This document shows, in pieces, positions 1-10,637 of a stretch of 64,000 bases of DNA. Each line of letters opens with the position of its first letter. Within the stretch, counting starts at the first letter, position 1. Both the position numbers and the translations under genes were made by a program. This DNA comes from Tillus elongatus (Eukaryota; Arthropoda; Insecta; Coleoptera; Cleridae), in NCBI GenBank assembly GCA_964006375.1, contig OZ023270.1, positions 58,064,288 through 58,128,287 of the forward strand, read 5' to 3'. The notes beneath the pieces were generated by a model that saw only the letters and a list, made by a program, of their open reading frames with translations, was not told the DNA's origin and did not search any database.

Positions 1-151
1 TTATTAATTTAAGATTATCCTCATTAACGTGGTGATGATTACCCCAAATATGTCGGGCGACGAAATATATGTCTGTAGTACCATATCTTAATTGTGCTAA
101 ATGTTCTTTGAATCTAATTCCAATAGATCTTTTTGTTTGTCCGATCAATCC
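1..151 (-). pseudogene. GIY-YIG endonuclease fragment, Penelope-like retroelement
   Basis: Read on the minus strand from 151 down to 1, an open frame gives IGQTKRSIGIRFKEH and then a His-rich stretch (ARHIWGNHHHV). The first part is the usual core of the GIY-YIG nuclease domain that Penelope-like elements carry after their reverse transcriptase. Only about 50 residues are present; the frame breaks upstream and runs off the window edge downstream. No reverse transcriptase is visible in the window. It is most likely a decayed remnant in the P450 intron. A different GIY-YIG protein cannot be excluded. Confidence 0.55.
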
Positions 152-395
152 TTACAACTTATTTAATAAATTCTCGACATTTTGAACGTACTCGCCTTGT
201 ATTTTTATCGAAAATGTTAGTTGCAAATAGGCTTTCAAAAAATGCTGTCTAGACCCCCGTGATTCAAGGTGCAAATGGTAAGAAAACAATATTTTTTTCT
301 GCTTTCGCTCTTGTAAAAGTCGTTGATTCCACTAACATTTTCTTTGTTTTCTGTTTGCCTATTTATTTATCCACTAGGCAAGCAGTGGATCCGTT

Positions 396-645
396 ATCCA
401 ATAAGAGCGAAACCGGTCCACGGTTCTAATTGTGGTAAGATTACATCTAGCCTTACATACTTTGTCCCTATATTAGGGGAGAAATGGGACAGGGCTGACA
501 ATTTACTAAATTGTTAGTTGCTTGTATACAGTCTCTATTTTTAACATTCTGTGTGATTTGGAGCTGCCGTGACAACATACTACTTAGTTCCGCAACCAGA
601 TGACGACACGGTTAGAAGCGTGTCTTACATCTTACTTAGTTTTGG
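396..645. repeat. Direct repeat, left copy (about 245 bp), beside the RTE-type element
   Basis: Begins at AGCGAAACCGGT and contains GGAGCTGCCGTGACAACATA. It recurs in the same orientation at about 2408-2650 with scattered substitutions. The two copies bracket the RTE-type element. The repeat is far too long for a target-site duplication; it could be a 5' untranslated unit or a separate repeat. The small reading frame across 323-517 has no recognisable domain. Confidence 0.75.
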
Positions 646-728
646 GAGGCTGGCTACCATAGCCGTATTACTTTATGGGTGTATTTTCGCTGCAATTAGT
701 ATGCCGTACTGATCGCTAAATACCCCCT

Positions 729-2376
729 ATGACTATGCCAGATGTAAAAACTGAACTACCCCAGGCGAGTAGGAAAGTATTTTCAAAATCTCGCACTGAC
801 AACAAGTCAGTCTGCCCCAAGGATTCTGAGGGGGGCAAACATATGGCAACGAGTACCAAACGTACCAACAACAAAATACTGTATATTGCAACCTACAATA
901 CCCGATCACTGTCAACAGATGAAACATTAATGGAACTAGAAGGCGAGTTGGAACATATAAAATGGGACGTTGTCGGACTAAGTGAAGTAAAAAGACGAGG
1001 CGAACAGCTCATAGACCTCAAATCTGGGCACATGCTCCATAACGTCGGTGAAGAAGAGAGCTCCTGGGGAGGAACAGGATTTCTCATACACAAGCGACAC
1101 AAATCAAGCATCGTGTCACTAAATAAAATATCAACACGAGTTATCTCTTTGATTCTAAAACTCAATACCAGATACAATATTAAGCTCATACAAGTATACG
1201 CGCCTACAACGGATCATGACGATGGGGAGATAGACCTGTTCTATGAGGACATTAACACTGCTCTAAACGAACACCCAGAGCACTTTACTCTAATATGCGG
1301 TGATTTCAATGCCAAAATAGGCAGAAAAATAATCAAAGTGAGGAAGCACTTTGGAGACTTTGGCTTAGAAGGTAGAAATGATCGGGGAGAAACGCTGCTC
1401 AGCTTTCTACTACAAAACAATCTATTTCAAATGAACAGCTTTTTCTGCAAAACAAAAACAAATAGAAGATGGACGTGGAAAAGCCCCGATGGTAAAACTA
1501 GAAACGAAATAAACTTTATCATTACAGATAAAAAACACATAATAAAAGACGTAACTGTCCAAAATAGGTTTGCTACTGGGAGCGACCACAGGCTTGTTCG
1601 AGCAAAAGTAGCTATTGACACTGGCAAAGAAAGACAAAAAATGATCCAAAAGAGCAATAAATTAAATTTGCTAATAAATCCAGCACATGTAAATAGCTTT
1701 GAACAATGGATCACCACTAAGTTAACCAAGGTTGAAATAGAACACGCCATTGGTAACTACATCAACAAACTGAATAATATCATCACGACCACAATAACTG
1801 AGGCCCAAAGTCGACACTGCTCAACAAATCAAAAGGAACAAAAAATAAGCAAGGAGACCAAACTGCTCATAGAAAAAAGAAGGGATATGAGGTCCAAAAA
1901 CTATACATCTGAAGGAGAATTAAGAGAAATAAATAAACAAATTTTAAAAGGCATCCGACGCGACGTAAGAGCTTTTGGGCACAACCATATCAAAGATACC
2001 ATAGAGAACAACAAAGGTATGAAAGTTCTACGTAGAAAGCTTGACAATGGAAAGAGACAACGTTTCGTTACGTGACCACATTAGAAATAAAGAATTACGG
2101 AGAAGAACAGGAGTGACTAATGTGGTCGTACATGTGACAAAACTCAAGTGGAAGTGGACGGGACATGTGGCTCGCATGCAAGATGACAGGTGGACAAAAC
2201 TATTACTTGGATGGAGATCCAAATCCGATAAAAGAAGCAGAGGAAGACCACCAACACGCTGGACAGATGACATTACAAAAATTACAAAAAACTGTATTCG
2301 TAGCGCTCAAGACAGAAAAGAATGGACTCAACTAGGGGAGTACTATGTCCAGCAGTGGACGCAGATGACTGATTGA
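729..2376 (+). pseudogene. RTE-type non-LTR retrotransposon, reverse transcriptase deleted
   Basis: The first frame (729-2075, 448 codons) contains an AP-endonuclease-like domain. It opens with ATYNTRSLS, continues through LSEVKRRG and QVYAPT, reaches the catalytic-loop motif CGDFNAKIG, and ends with TGSDHRLV. A second, overlapping frame (2041-2376) encodes the tail typical of insect RTE proteins (KWKWTGHVARM, RGRPPTRWTDDI, QQWTQMTD). The palm region of the reverse transcriptase, normally 1 kb or more between these blocks, is missing. The frame shifts at about 2040, so this is an internally deleted copy rather than a 5'-truncated one. The stop is followed by a TGA/GAT microsatellite, the usual 3' end of RTE elements. 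It lies in a P450 intron and could be moved only by a helper element. Confidence 0.8.
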
Positions 2377-2402
2377 TGATGATGATGATGATGATGATGA
2401 CT
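2373..2402 (+). repeat. (TGA)n 3' tail of the RTE-type element
   Basis: About nine TGATGA-type trinucleotide repeats directly follow the coding tail. RTE elements typically end in a short tandem repeat instead of poly(A). Confidence 0.7.
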
Positions 2403-2407
2403 GACGA

Positions 2408-2650
2408 GCTCTAATTATAGCGAAACCGGTCTATGGTTCTAATTGTGGTGAGAATACATCAAGCCTTACATACTTTGTCCCTATATTGGGAAAGAAATGG
2501 GCCAGGGCTGACAATTTACTAAATTAGTTGGTTGTATACAGTCGCTATTTTTTATCATTGTGTGTTGTTTGGAGCTGCCGTGACAACATACTACTTGGTT
2601 CCGCAACAAGATGACGACACGGTTAAACGCGTGTTTTACATCGCATTTAG
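2408..2650. repeat. Direct repeat, right copy (about 245 bp)
   Basis: Second copy of the 396-645 sequence, same orientation, immediately after the trinucleotide tail. The following 2651-3300 is AT-rich intron in which I see no gene. Confidence 0.75.
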
Positions 2651-3300
2651 TTTTAGGTTGTCTATTATTGGCTGTGGGAGCTAGAATGCTCTGAATGTAC
2701 CAATTGTCAGCTCAGTATTACACCAGTGCATGGATATCAATCCAAGCATGCCATTTTATGCAATAATTCAGTTCATAGCTTAACACCATAGAGAATGTAA
2801 GGCTTTCGTCGTTTTAAAATCAAATGACAATTATATGTATTCTCTAAAATATTTGTTCCTAATTCTAAGTCAATACGAATTTTTATAGTTGCCACTTGAC
2901 TTATAAAAATAAAGGTTTAGGTTTCAAGTTAATAAGTCGTTTTGGATTTCTGGTGTCAATTATGGTACATTATGTCTGGTCATATTCCACAATTATTGTT
3001 ACTTACAACTCTCATTTCTATTTTTAACATGGATATATTGCTTAATATCCTTTACAAAATATTTAATTTTCAAACGCCTTTTAAGCAACGTTAATACCGT
3101 TTAGTTCTCCAAAAATATTGAAGCCAACATCAAAACAAATGCGTGCAAAATATCTTAGGATCACCTAAAATACTTTAAACTGAGTCAAAACTAAAAATAA
3201 TTTGAATGTGATTTTTTTGTTGTTATCCTCTTGTTATTGCTTTCACAATATAATTTGCATTATATTCTTTAGCAATAACTATGTTGTATTATACTTGCAG

Positions 3301-3369
3301 GGCACAGATACGACAGCTACTACAAATTGCTTTATACTCATGGCATTGGGAATGCATCAAGATGTACAG
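3301..3369 (+). CDS. Cytochrome P450 exon: I-helix (oxygen-activation motif)
   Basis: The acceptor is TACTTGCAG just before 3301 and the donor is GTAACA from 3370. The 23 codons begin GTDTTATTNCF, which is the I-helix (A/G)Gx(D/E)TT motif; the residue or two before it belong to the preceding exon, outside or unrecognised in the window. The exon ends ALGMHQDVQ in phase 0. It continues in frame into the exon at 25128 (QKVYEEV), matching the usual helix I to J run of CYP4 proteins. The exon stands 21.8 kb from the next one. Confidence 0.85.
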
Positions 3370-3469
3370 GTAACATTATTATTTTATGAAATAACAAATC
3401 TTAATCATGTATCTTCACACCGCCTCGATCTAAACTTTTATTTTGTTACTTATAAACACACAGATCCAC

Positions 3470-3537
<68 letters not shown>

Positions 3538-3540
3538 CAG
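3370..3540. repeat. Intron start with (TA)n tract at 3474-3537
   Basis: Immediately after the P450 donor is AT-rich intron, then about 64 bp of uninterrupted TA dinucleotides. No terminus of the HINE-like family adjoins this tract. Confidence 0.8.
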
Positions 3541-3830
3541 TTTTGACATCCAAATATTTATGTGAGTGTAAATAACTTTTTAAAATTTTTTTGAAATCAC
3601 ATGGCTTTATGGAGATTAGTAAACACTAAGTGTAGATGTGAATAAATGTTTTAACTAAAAAAATATATATAGACGTAGAGAATATTTCTTTGACTTAACA
3701 AATGTTTGTTTTCTTCTCTGTAACAGTTTTGATATCTAAATATTTATCATGTGAGTGTAAATAACTATTTTAAATTTTTTTGAAATCACATGGCTTTATG
3801 GAGATTAGTAAACACAAAGTTTTTTTTTAA
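3537..3830. repeat. Tandem duplication, about 187-bp unit
   Basis: The run from 3537 (TTTTGACATCCAAATATTTA) through GGCTTTATGGAGATTAGTAAACAC is repeated from about 3723. The sequence TAGACGTAGAGAATATTTC at about 3671 recurs at about 4860. The second unit is split by non-LTR copy A and resumes at about 4817 with GTGTAGATGTGAATAAAT. Confidence 0.75.
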
Positions 3831-4816
3831 ATTTCAACAACACACCACGAGGGCATACAGCCTAAATACTATCGTACCGTGGGTGTTGACAAGGAGGAAA
3901 GAGGCAACTTGTTAATTCTGGACTTGAATGTTTGGAGGTTCGGAGGAGAAGGAAAATCATGTGCCTGGCAAGGAATTTCACAACTTGGAAGTTCTCGGGA
4001 CAAAAGAGCGGGCATAACAAGATGTTCTATGTCTGGTGACCTGGACAGTAAAAGGGTGCATTCGCTCTGTTCCCCTGGTAGATCTGTTGGGGACAGCAGG
4101 TGGAGGAACTATGGAAGAAAGCTTCTCTGAGCAGTGCCCGTGCAGATATCTATAAACGATAGAGAGGTCCCCAACGGCACGTCGGTGGGCAAGAGATGGC
4201 AGCCTTTGGGTGAGGGTAGGGTCCCGATGAGACGTATAGCTCTCTTTTGAATGGAGTCCAGGATAGCGAGTGTAGAAGCGGCAGCTGCACCCCAGATGTG
4301 GGAGCAGTAATCGAGGTTTGGCCTTATTTGTGAAATATATAAGGTATAGAGATTAGCTGGTGAAAAGTATTTGCGAGCCCGGAAGAGGAAACCTAATTTC
4401 TTAGCAGCCGCTTCTGCAATTGATGTGACATATTGGTGCCAATTGGGATTTCGATCCACACAAATGCCAACAAGTGAAAAGGACTCATTACTTTGATTAG
4501 CTTGGTTGTTAATTTGGATGGGTCTAGGGCTGGTGTATCTCTTATGAGAAAGAAAGCAAGACTGAGATTTGGTGGGGTTTAATTGTACAAGATTTCTACT
4601 TCCCCAGTCTAATATTTTTTGGAGATCCACGGAGACAGAACCCTCCATGAGTCTGCGATCCTCATCTAATTGGGCTAAAGAGACAGGCTTAGAGTATTGT
4701 ATATTTGAGCGGAGGGTGCTGTCGTCCGCGTAACTGTGAACTGGGTTGGATGTGCTAGAGAGGAGGTCATTGATGTGGAGAAGAAAGAAAGTAGGGGCTA
4801 AAGCTGAACCTTGTGG
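3831..4816 (-). pseudogene. Jockey/CR1-type non-LTR retrotransposon, copy A, 5'-truncated
   Basis: Minus-strand frame 4109-4939 enters the reverse transcriptase at PQGSALAPTFFLLHINDLL and includes the catalytic YADD (HSYADDSTLRSN). It continues through the thumb and C-terminal region (CVDRNPNWHQYV, AAKKLGFLFRARKYFS, PNLDYCSHIWGAA). A frameshift near 4130 separates the end of the protein (SPPNLQTFKSR), which reads to about 3880. A T-run at about 3821 is the reverse complement of a poly(A) tail. The codons before 4816 belong to flanking intron, not the element. Flanking sequence resumes the interrupted 187-bp repeat, so the insertion boundaries are clear. Confidence 0.8.
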
Positions 4817-4857
4817 AGTGTAGATGTGAATAAATATTTTAACTGAAAAAAAATAAA

Positions 4858-5125
4858 TATAGACGTAGAGAATATTTCTTTGACTTAACAAATGTTTGTT
4901 TTCTTCTCTGTAACCGGTTTCGTTGCTTGACAGAATCATCAGACATAAAAAAATTGAATTGATTTTTACGTATTCATGACAGCCATAAATACCATCCGTT
5001 GCTACTTAATGATATTTTATTTTCAAAAACTTCTTTAAATAAAATAAAAAACGACAAATGGCGTCTCTAAAATGTCTACGTGATGTGTGTTAATGTTTAA
5101 CATTAAAACATAATCAACATTTAAC
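4858..5125. repeat. Outer inverted repeat, left arm
   Basis: TATAGACGTAGAG through TCTGTAACCGGTTTCG and the TACGTATTCATGA block is matched in reverse complement at about 7095-7346. It forms the outer arm of a nested palindromic structure. Confidence 0.7.
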
Positions 5126-5126
5126 A

Positions 5127-5182
5127 ATAATAACTATAACAACAACTGCAACAATAAAATAACAATAACAGCAATAAATCGG
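5127..5182. repeat. Inverted repeat, inner partner (left)
   Basis: The AATAATAACTATAACAACAACTGC...CAGCAATAAATC block is matched in reverse complement at about 5767-5838. The pair brackets a short HINE-like copy. Much of the match is low-complexity, so its significance is modest. Confidence 0.5.
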
Positions 5183-5280
5183 AAAATAAGAAAATATCGA
5201 CACACATCCATCTATTACCTTATCACAACTTTTTTACATATAGTTAGACGTATTTTGTTTTAAGTATTTAATAAAAAAAG

Positions 5281-5520
5281 TATGGACGCAGCAAGTGCGT
5301 TACGGCGGTGAATTTTCATAGAAATGATCTGGCAGCGAAAATTTTTTTAAAATTAAATGCTTATAACTTTTTTTGTAAGAGAAATCTAAGTTTTACTTTT
5401 TATAACGTGCTTAATTTGGTTACCAAGGCTTTCCTAGTTCGCGCTCGTTTGAAGAAGTTTTTTCAAAATTCAAAATTCTGGATCCCCTATTAGTCATTTT
5501 TTTCTACGAAAAATCACCGA
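5281..5520 (+). mobile_element. HINE-like family, short copy 1
   Basis: Starts TGGACGCAGCAAGTGCGTTA and carries the GTGAATTTTCAT sub-terminal motif. It then jumps to the 3' part (CGCGCTCGTTTGAAGAAG, TTCAAAATTC) and a decayed terminal hairpin near 5500. The palindromic module and (TA)n are absent. Confidence 0.65.
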
Positions 5521-5766
5521 AAAGAACATCCAAGAAAAAGGAATCCATTATGTCAGTTTGGTTATTTAAAATAAGGTAGTTATTGTCGTGATGTGCTTAA
5601 AAAAGTCAAGTTTGCGTTTGTCATTACAAAAATGTAGTTGCGCCATGCGGTTCGCCTTTTTTAGATGTTCTTCTTTCTAGTTAAATATTTTAAAAATACG
5701 TCTAACTGCATTTATAAAATGGTACTTAAGATAATAGATTAATGTGTGCCGATGTTTGCGTTGTAT

Positions 5767-5838
5767 AGAGTTTGATTTATTGCTGTTATTGTGCAGTTAT
5801 TTTATTGTTGTTGTTGTTGTTATAGTTATTATTGTTAT
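5767..5838. repeat. Inverted repeat, inner partner (right)
   Basis: GATTTATTGCTGTTATTGTGC...GTTATAGTTATTATTGTT, reverse complement of the block at 5127-5182. It abuts the next foldback element. Confidence 0.5.
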
Positions 5839-5844
5839 AGACGG

Positions 5845-7089
5845 AGAGCCAGAGGTGAAAAATTATCTGAATTTACAAAAGCTGATTTTTTGATAGTTAA
5901 TTAGGTATGCTGTGCACGTACACATATTCTGGTCAGTGAATCGAATCTTCGAACAAGTGCCACAGGTGCGCCAACAAAAATGTCGTTTTTACCGGGGTAA
6001 TAAAATGAATTTACAAAAGCTAATAATTGTTATACAGATTCTATATTGTATAACAATAAAAGTTATATCAGTCAGTCAGCTGCATACGGGAACAGAGCTG
6101 GTCAGTCAGTACGAATGTGTGTATGAAAAATAAATAATGTGCAATTTATTTACAAAGCTTGGAATTTTTTTTGTGGGTATATATTATATATCTGTTAAAC
6201 ATTAAAAAAATAGTCATTCAACTGTTCTGTAGAACAACGCCCGTCAGTCAGCGAAAAAATATATAAAAATTTCGTGCGCGTCGGCGGCGTTACAGGCGGC
6301 ATGCTCGCTCTTCTTCCATTATCGATCGCGTCTTCAACTGCTCTTCTTTAGCACAAAAACCGTTAAATTTTGCCAGTAGAAGGCTTTCGATGGTGGGGCA
6401 AATGTCCTCTCTCCTTCAATGTCACCCAGGTAATAAAGGGAAGGTACAGGAATCCTCCCTATTGTGTACGAAAATACGGGTTCTTATTTACGCTGTGCGC
6501 TTTTTAGTATAATCTTCCAAATATATTTCCATAAAATTTTATTTATAAAGACATTAAACTATATTAAATAAAGAAATAAATTGTCTGTTAACGCTGCTAA
6601 TATATTATATGTTTAAATAAAACAATAAATTACTAATTTATAATTACAACTTATAATTTCACATAGTTTTCTGATATTTTAAATAATAATAATTCGCTGA
6701 CTGACGAACATTGTTCTACAAAACAGTTGACTGACTATTTTTTAATGTTTAATAGATCAATATATACCCACAAAAAAATCCAAATTTTGTAAATAAATTG
6801 CACATTATTTATTTTTCATACACACATTCCAACTGACTGACCAGCTCTGTTCCCGTATGCAGCTGACTAACTGACATAACTTTTATTGTTATACAATATA
6901 GAATCTGTATAACAATTATCAGCTTTTGTAAATTCATTTTATTACTCCGGTAAAAACGACATTTTTGTTGGCGCACCTGTTCTAAGATTCGCTTGACTGA
7001 CCACAATATGTGTACGTGCACAGCGTACCTAATTAACTATAAAAAAATCAGATTTTGTACATTCAGAGGATGTTTGCACCTCTGGCTCT
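5845..7089. mobile_element. Foldback-type element with about 410-bp inverted arms
   Basis: AGAGCCAGAGGTG at 5845 is matched by CACCTCTGGCTCT ending at 7089. The arms extend to about 6253 and from about 6690. Both arms contain clusters of GTCAGTCAG/CTGACTGAC. The 70-residue open frames seen in each arm (5912-6133 on +, 6809-7021 on -) are mirror images created by the inverted repeat and are not supported as genes. The central 430 bp contain no transposase; a transposase donor would have to be elsewhere. Confidence 0.75.
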
Positions 7090-7094
7090 TAGAC

Positions 7095-7346
7095 TATTAT
7101 AGTTTGATTCTATTTCAATGTTAGATATTGACACACGTCACGTAGGGATTTAAAATACGTAATTTATATTCTATTTTTTTTTTTAGAATTTTTTGATCGC
7201 AACGGATTTGTATTTGTAGTTTTCATGAATACGTATAAGTCAACTCAATTTTCTCCTGTCTGCTGATACTGCCAAGCAGCGAAACCGGTTACAGAGAAGA
7301 AAAGAAATATTTGTGAAGCCAGAGTAATAGTCTCTACGTCTATATT
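7095..7346. repeat. Outer inverted repeat, right arm
   Basis: Reverse complement of 4858-5125 (CATGAATACGTATAAGTCAA, CGAAACCGGTTACAGAGAAGA, CTCTACGTCTATA). It is interrupted at its distal end by the next element. Confidence 0.7.
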
Positions 7347-7351
7347 CAGTA

Positions 7352-9125
7352 CCCACACAGCACATGGATGTCGATTAGATATCCAATTGATATCCACGAT
7401 GGATATCCAGGACATCCAATGGATATACATGGATATGGATATCCAATGGATATCTAATGGATATCCAATGGATATCTAATGGACATACAGATGTCCTACC
7501 AATATCCATCAATCTGGATATCCATGTGGATATATAGTGGATGTTATATGGATATACATGTGGTCACGAAATGGATATCCATTATACATCTAATGGATAT
7601 TGTATGGATATACATGTGGTCATCAAATTGATATCGCTTTTACATGAAATGGATATTCGATGCTAACCCACCACCATTATCTTTCTAACCCCATCCCCTC
7701 AATGAAACACTAATATAAGCAAACAAATATTTTATTGTGTTCTAAAATGATTTAAATAACTTTATTTTCTTGATCTATGATCTGGCTCAGGTCCGCATTC
7801 TTGCTGTAAAGAAAAAAGACACTGCTTATAACAAACTCATAAGACAATCCAATCAATAATATAATATGAACAAATGTTCATAAACATTACTTTCATTATT
7901 ATAGCTATAACTACAACACTTTAGTGGTTATTTCAAAATAATAGGTATTAGTTGTTAATGTTGAGTATCACGATGGACCTGACTATATACCCAATAGTTT
8001 TAATCACCCGTAAGTGATCTACTTTCATAATCTACCGGAAGTGATCTGCTTCTTGCTTGTAAGTAAAGACGAGGAATATCCACCAGTAAAATAAACAGTT
8101 TTACATACACATAAACTTTCGTTATATAACTAGACAATTTTCGCTGATTTCAATACGAAGTAAAAAATATTTACTTAAATCAAGAAGATATTTGTTTTCT
8201 AGTTCACGTTCATTAGCCATGTTATTATCAACCAACGTGGTCTTTACAGCTATAAATAATATTGGTATTTACGTAAATAAGTATAAAAGATATATTCCTA
8301 ACTAAATGGTTTAAGGTTATGTACTCACCTGTAAACTATTTACTGACTGAAAATCACAACAAAACTTATTAATAAAAACAACACGCACATTATTTGGAAA
8401 AATATCTCAATCTTCTAACTCTAGTTGTAGGCTGTTGTTCATTTTTCATTTAGCAGTTATGCAAAATGGCAAAATGCAATTCTAAATTTTATAACCTCAA
8501 GGTGAGTTACTAAATTATCCCGCGTTTATTGTTCGGGAGAGCATTAATGAATAACAATATGATAATACATTATTCTCACGAAATAAGAGACATAAACAGT
8601 AATACTCTCTGTATTGAAATAAAAATAATTTTATTTTATGGTTATAATCGCAATGAGAATTTGGAACGAAATTTATTTTTGGCGCTGGTTTTAGGCTTTC
8701 CGATAATTCTTGTGCTAGAACGGGTTATTTTTCTTCCCTTATCTTTTACAAACGTAAATAACGGTTTTAATAATTTATCAATGTTGTTTCCTGCTGGTGT
8801 GAACATATTAATGGAACATCAACTGGATGTCCAGTGAACATCTAATATATATCTTCTGTATATCCATGGGATATCCATTGGATGTCTGATGGATATATAC
8901 ACACTTTTGAATAAAATATATACACCCAGAAATTCTACTGCATTCGTGATTAGATTTTAATGAATAAGAAATGCTCATATGTTCACATTATTTAAGTTTT
9001 ATTAATATTTTTCTGCTCTAACAATATCTATTGGATGTCCATATGATATCCATCATGGTCATGGACGTAAAATGGATATTATGTATATCCAATGGATATC
9101 CATTGGATGTCCTGTGCTGTGTGGG
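7352..9125. mobile_element. TA-flanked non-autonomous DNA transposon with GGATATCC-motif ends
   Basis: CCCACACAGCAC at 7352 is mirrored by GTGCTGTGTGGG ending at 9125, with TA on both sides. Inside each end are about 100-300 bp of degenerate, largely palindromic units based on GGATATCCAATGGATAT (7360-7660 and 8810-9110). The roughly 1.15-kb middle shows only short, featureless frames, including 8529-8837, whose 102-residue product has no motif I recognise. TIR plus TA duplication fits a DNA transposon; the superfamily is undetermined. Confidence 0.75.
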
Positions 9126-10637
9126 TATGAAGCGGTTTTCCAACTAAGGGCAAAAACAAGTATTAAGAACATTTTTTTATGTTCTGGTGTGTGGTATAAT
9201 ATTTTAATGTATAACAAGTAGTGTATGTTTAATTTATTAATCTCAATTATTTGTGCCCTAAAAGATGTGGATCACATCGAAACGTGGACAAATTAATGGA
9301 GTACACTAAAATAGCCCAAAACATTTTTTGCCTTATACCCCTTAAATATAGAAAGTATTAATATGTAGTACATTCTTGGCATTTAACTACTATGATTTTG
9401 CCAAAGTTACATTAACCAAGAGTTCAAATTAAACTAAATATATACAGGTTGTTGAGATGAGTAATTGACTTTAGTTTTTCCTTGATATCTAGCAGAGCGT
9501 TTGACGTAGTTCCTGGAAAATCAGTACAGATATTTCTCATAGTGATAAAAATTGTGCTGCAAATTGAATCATAACTTCCTCATAACTGTGATAATCAACT
9601 TTCCTCAGAAAGACATTGAAATTAAATAAATTTAGGGTCCATGACTTGACCGCAAAGAAATTATTCGTATTCCTCTACCCATAAACTTCTGAAACGTTAT
9701 ATTATTTGAGTCTTAACGAAAAAATATCAATTTTTTCCAAATCACCGCTCATTTACCCCCTACCCCCTGAAGCGATCTTACCCAAAAACAATTCGAAGCG
9801 TTCCCCTGTCTGATGCTAACTGGACACGAAATTTGAGGATGATATCTAAATTCCTTCGAAAGTAATTATTCCTAAATTTTGCTCCAGAATCAAGTTTTCT
9901 ATATGTTTTGAGACTCTTTACGCCGTTTGAGCAACAAAAACATTTCGAAACTTTTGTCACGGATATTCCACCCCTACACATTCAATGCCTAATTTAATTC
10001 CAGCACAGATTACGGGATGTCTGATGCAATTTAAAGTTTTCTAAGAAACAAACCCTAAAGCGTTATGTTATTCGAGTTCTAACTAAAAAATGTCAATTTC
10101 CATCAAATCACCTCCCATTTATCTCTACACCTGGACCGATTTTACCCAAAAACAATCCGAACCGTGCGTTTATTGGGTGCCAAAAAGTTATCGTGGTTAC
10201 AAGCAGATAGACATATAGACCGACAGACCCACAGACCAACAGACACAAAAAAAAATTCGTTCCCAAATCATGTTTTCTATATGTTTTGTCACTTTTTACG
10301 GCGTTTAAGCGAAAAAATATTTTTGACATTTTTGTAGCCGATGCAAGACTTTCACACGTATTAACAATGTGTAGGTAACAAATTTGAAAGCACTGCTTGC
10401 CGCACCCTTCAAGTTTTAAAATAGTCACCGATTTTTGAAAGCGTCGCTAGAAAACTTTCGGCTTAAAAATAGTTTTTCCTGTATTTTGTAACAAAAAAAG
10501 GACAAGCTGTAAATGACGCTAAGCTCAACCGTTTGCAAATTATTTGCAGGTTTAAAAATAAATGCAACACATTCTCTCTACTAGTTTTTAAGTCATATTT
10601 TTTTTATCGTATAGTAGGACTCCTTCATAAACAAAAA
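9126..10637. repeat. Intron with tandem about 365-bp repeat (9690-10430)
   Basis: The stretch from CGTTATATTATTTGAGTCTT at about 9693 recurs from about 10059 (GCGTTATGTTATTCGAGTTC). Shared blocks include TTACCCAAAAACAAT and TTTTCTATATGTTTTG. Two units at about 80% identity by eye. The second holds a GACAGAC-rich run at 10205-10250. No gene is seen in the rest of the stretch. Confidence 0.6.

Noticed and set aside
323..517. An upstream P450 exon in the first 3.3 kb
   Set aside because: The frame has no P450 motif and overlaps the 245-bp repeat; no sequence resembling the helix F-H region was found before 3301.
5912..7021. Two near-identical 70-residue frames beginning MHVHI on opposite strands
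   Set aside because: They are mirror images produced by the inverted arms of the foldback element; no domain, and they read through CAGT-type motifs.
8529..8837. A gene inside the GGATATCC element
   Set aside because: 102 codons of AT-driven composition with no motif; runs into the sub-terminal repeats.
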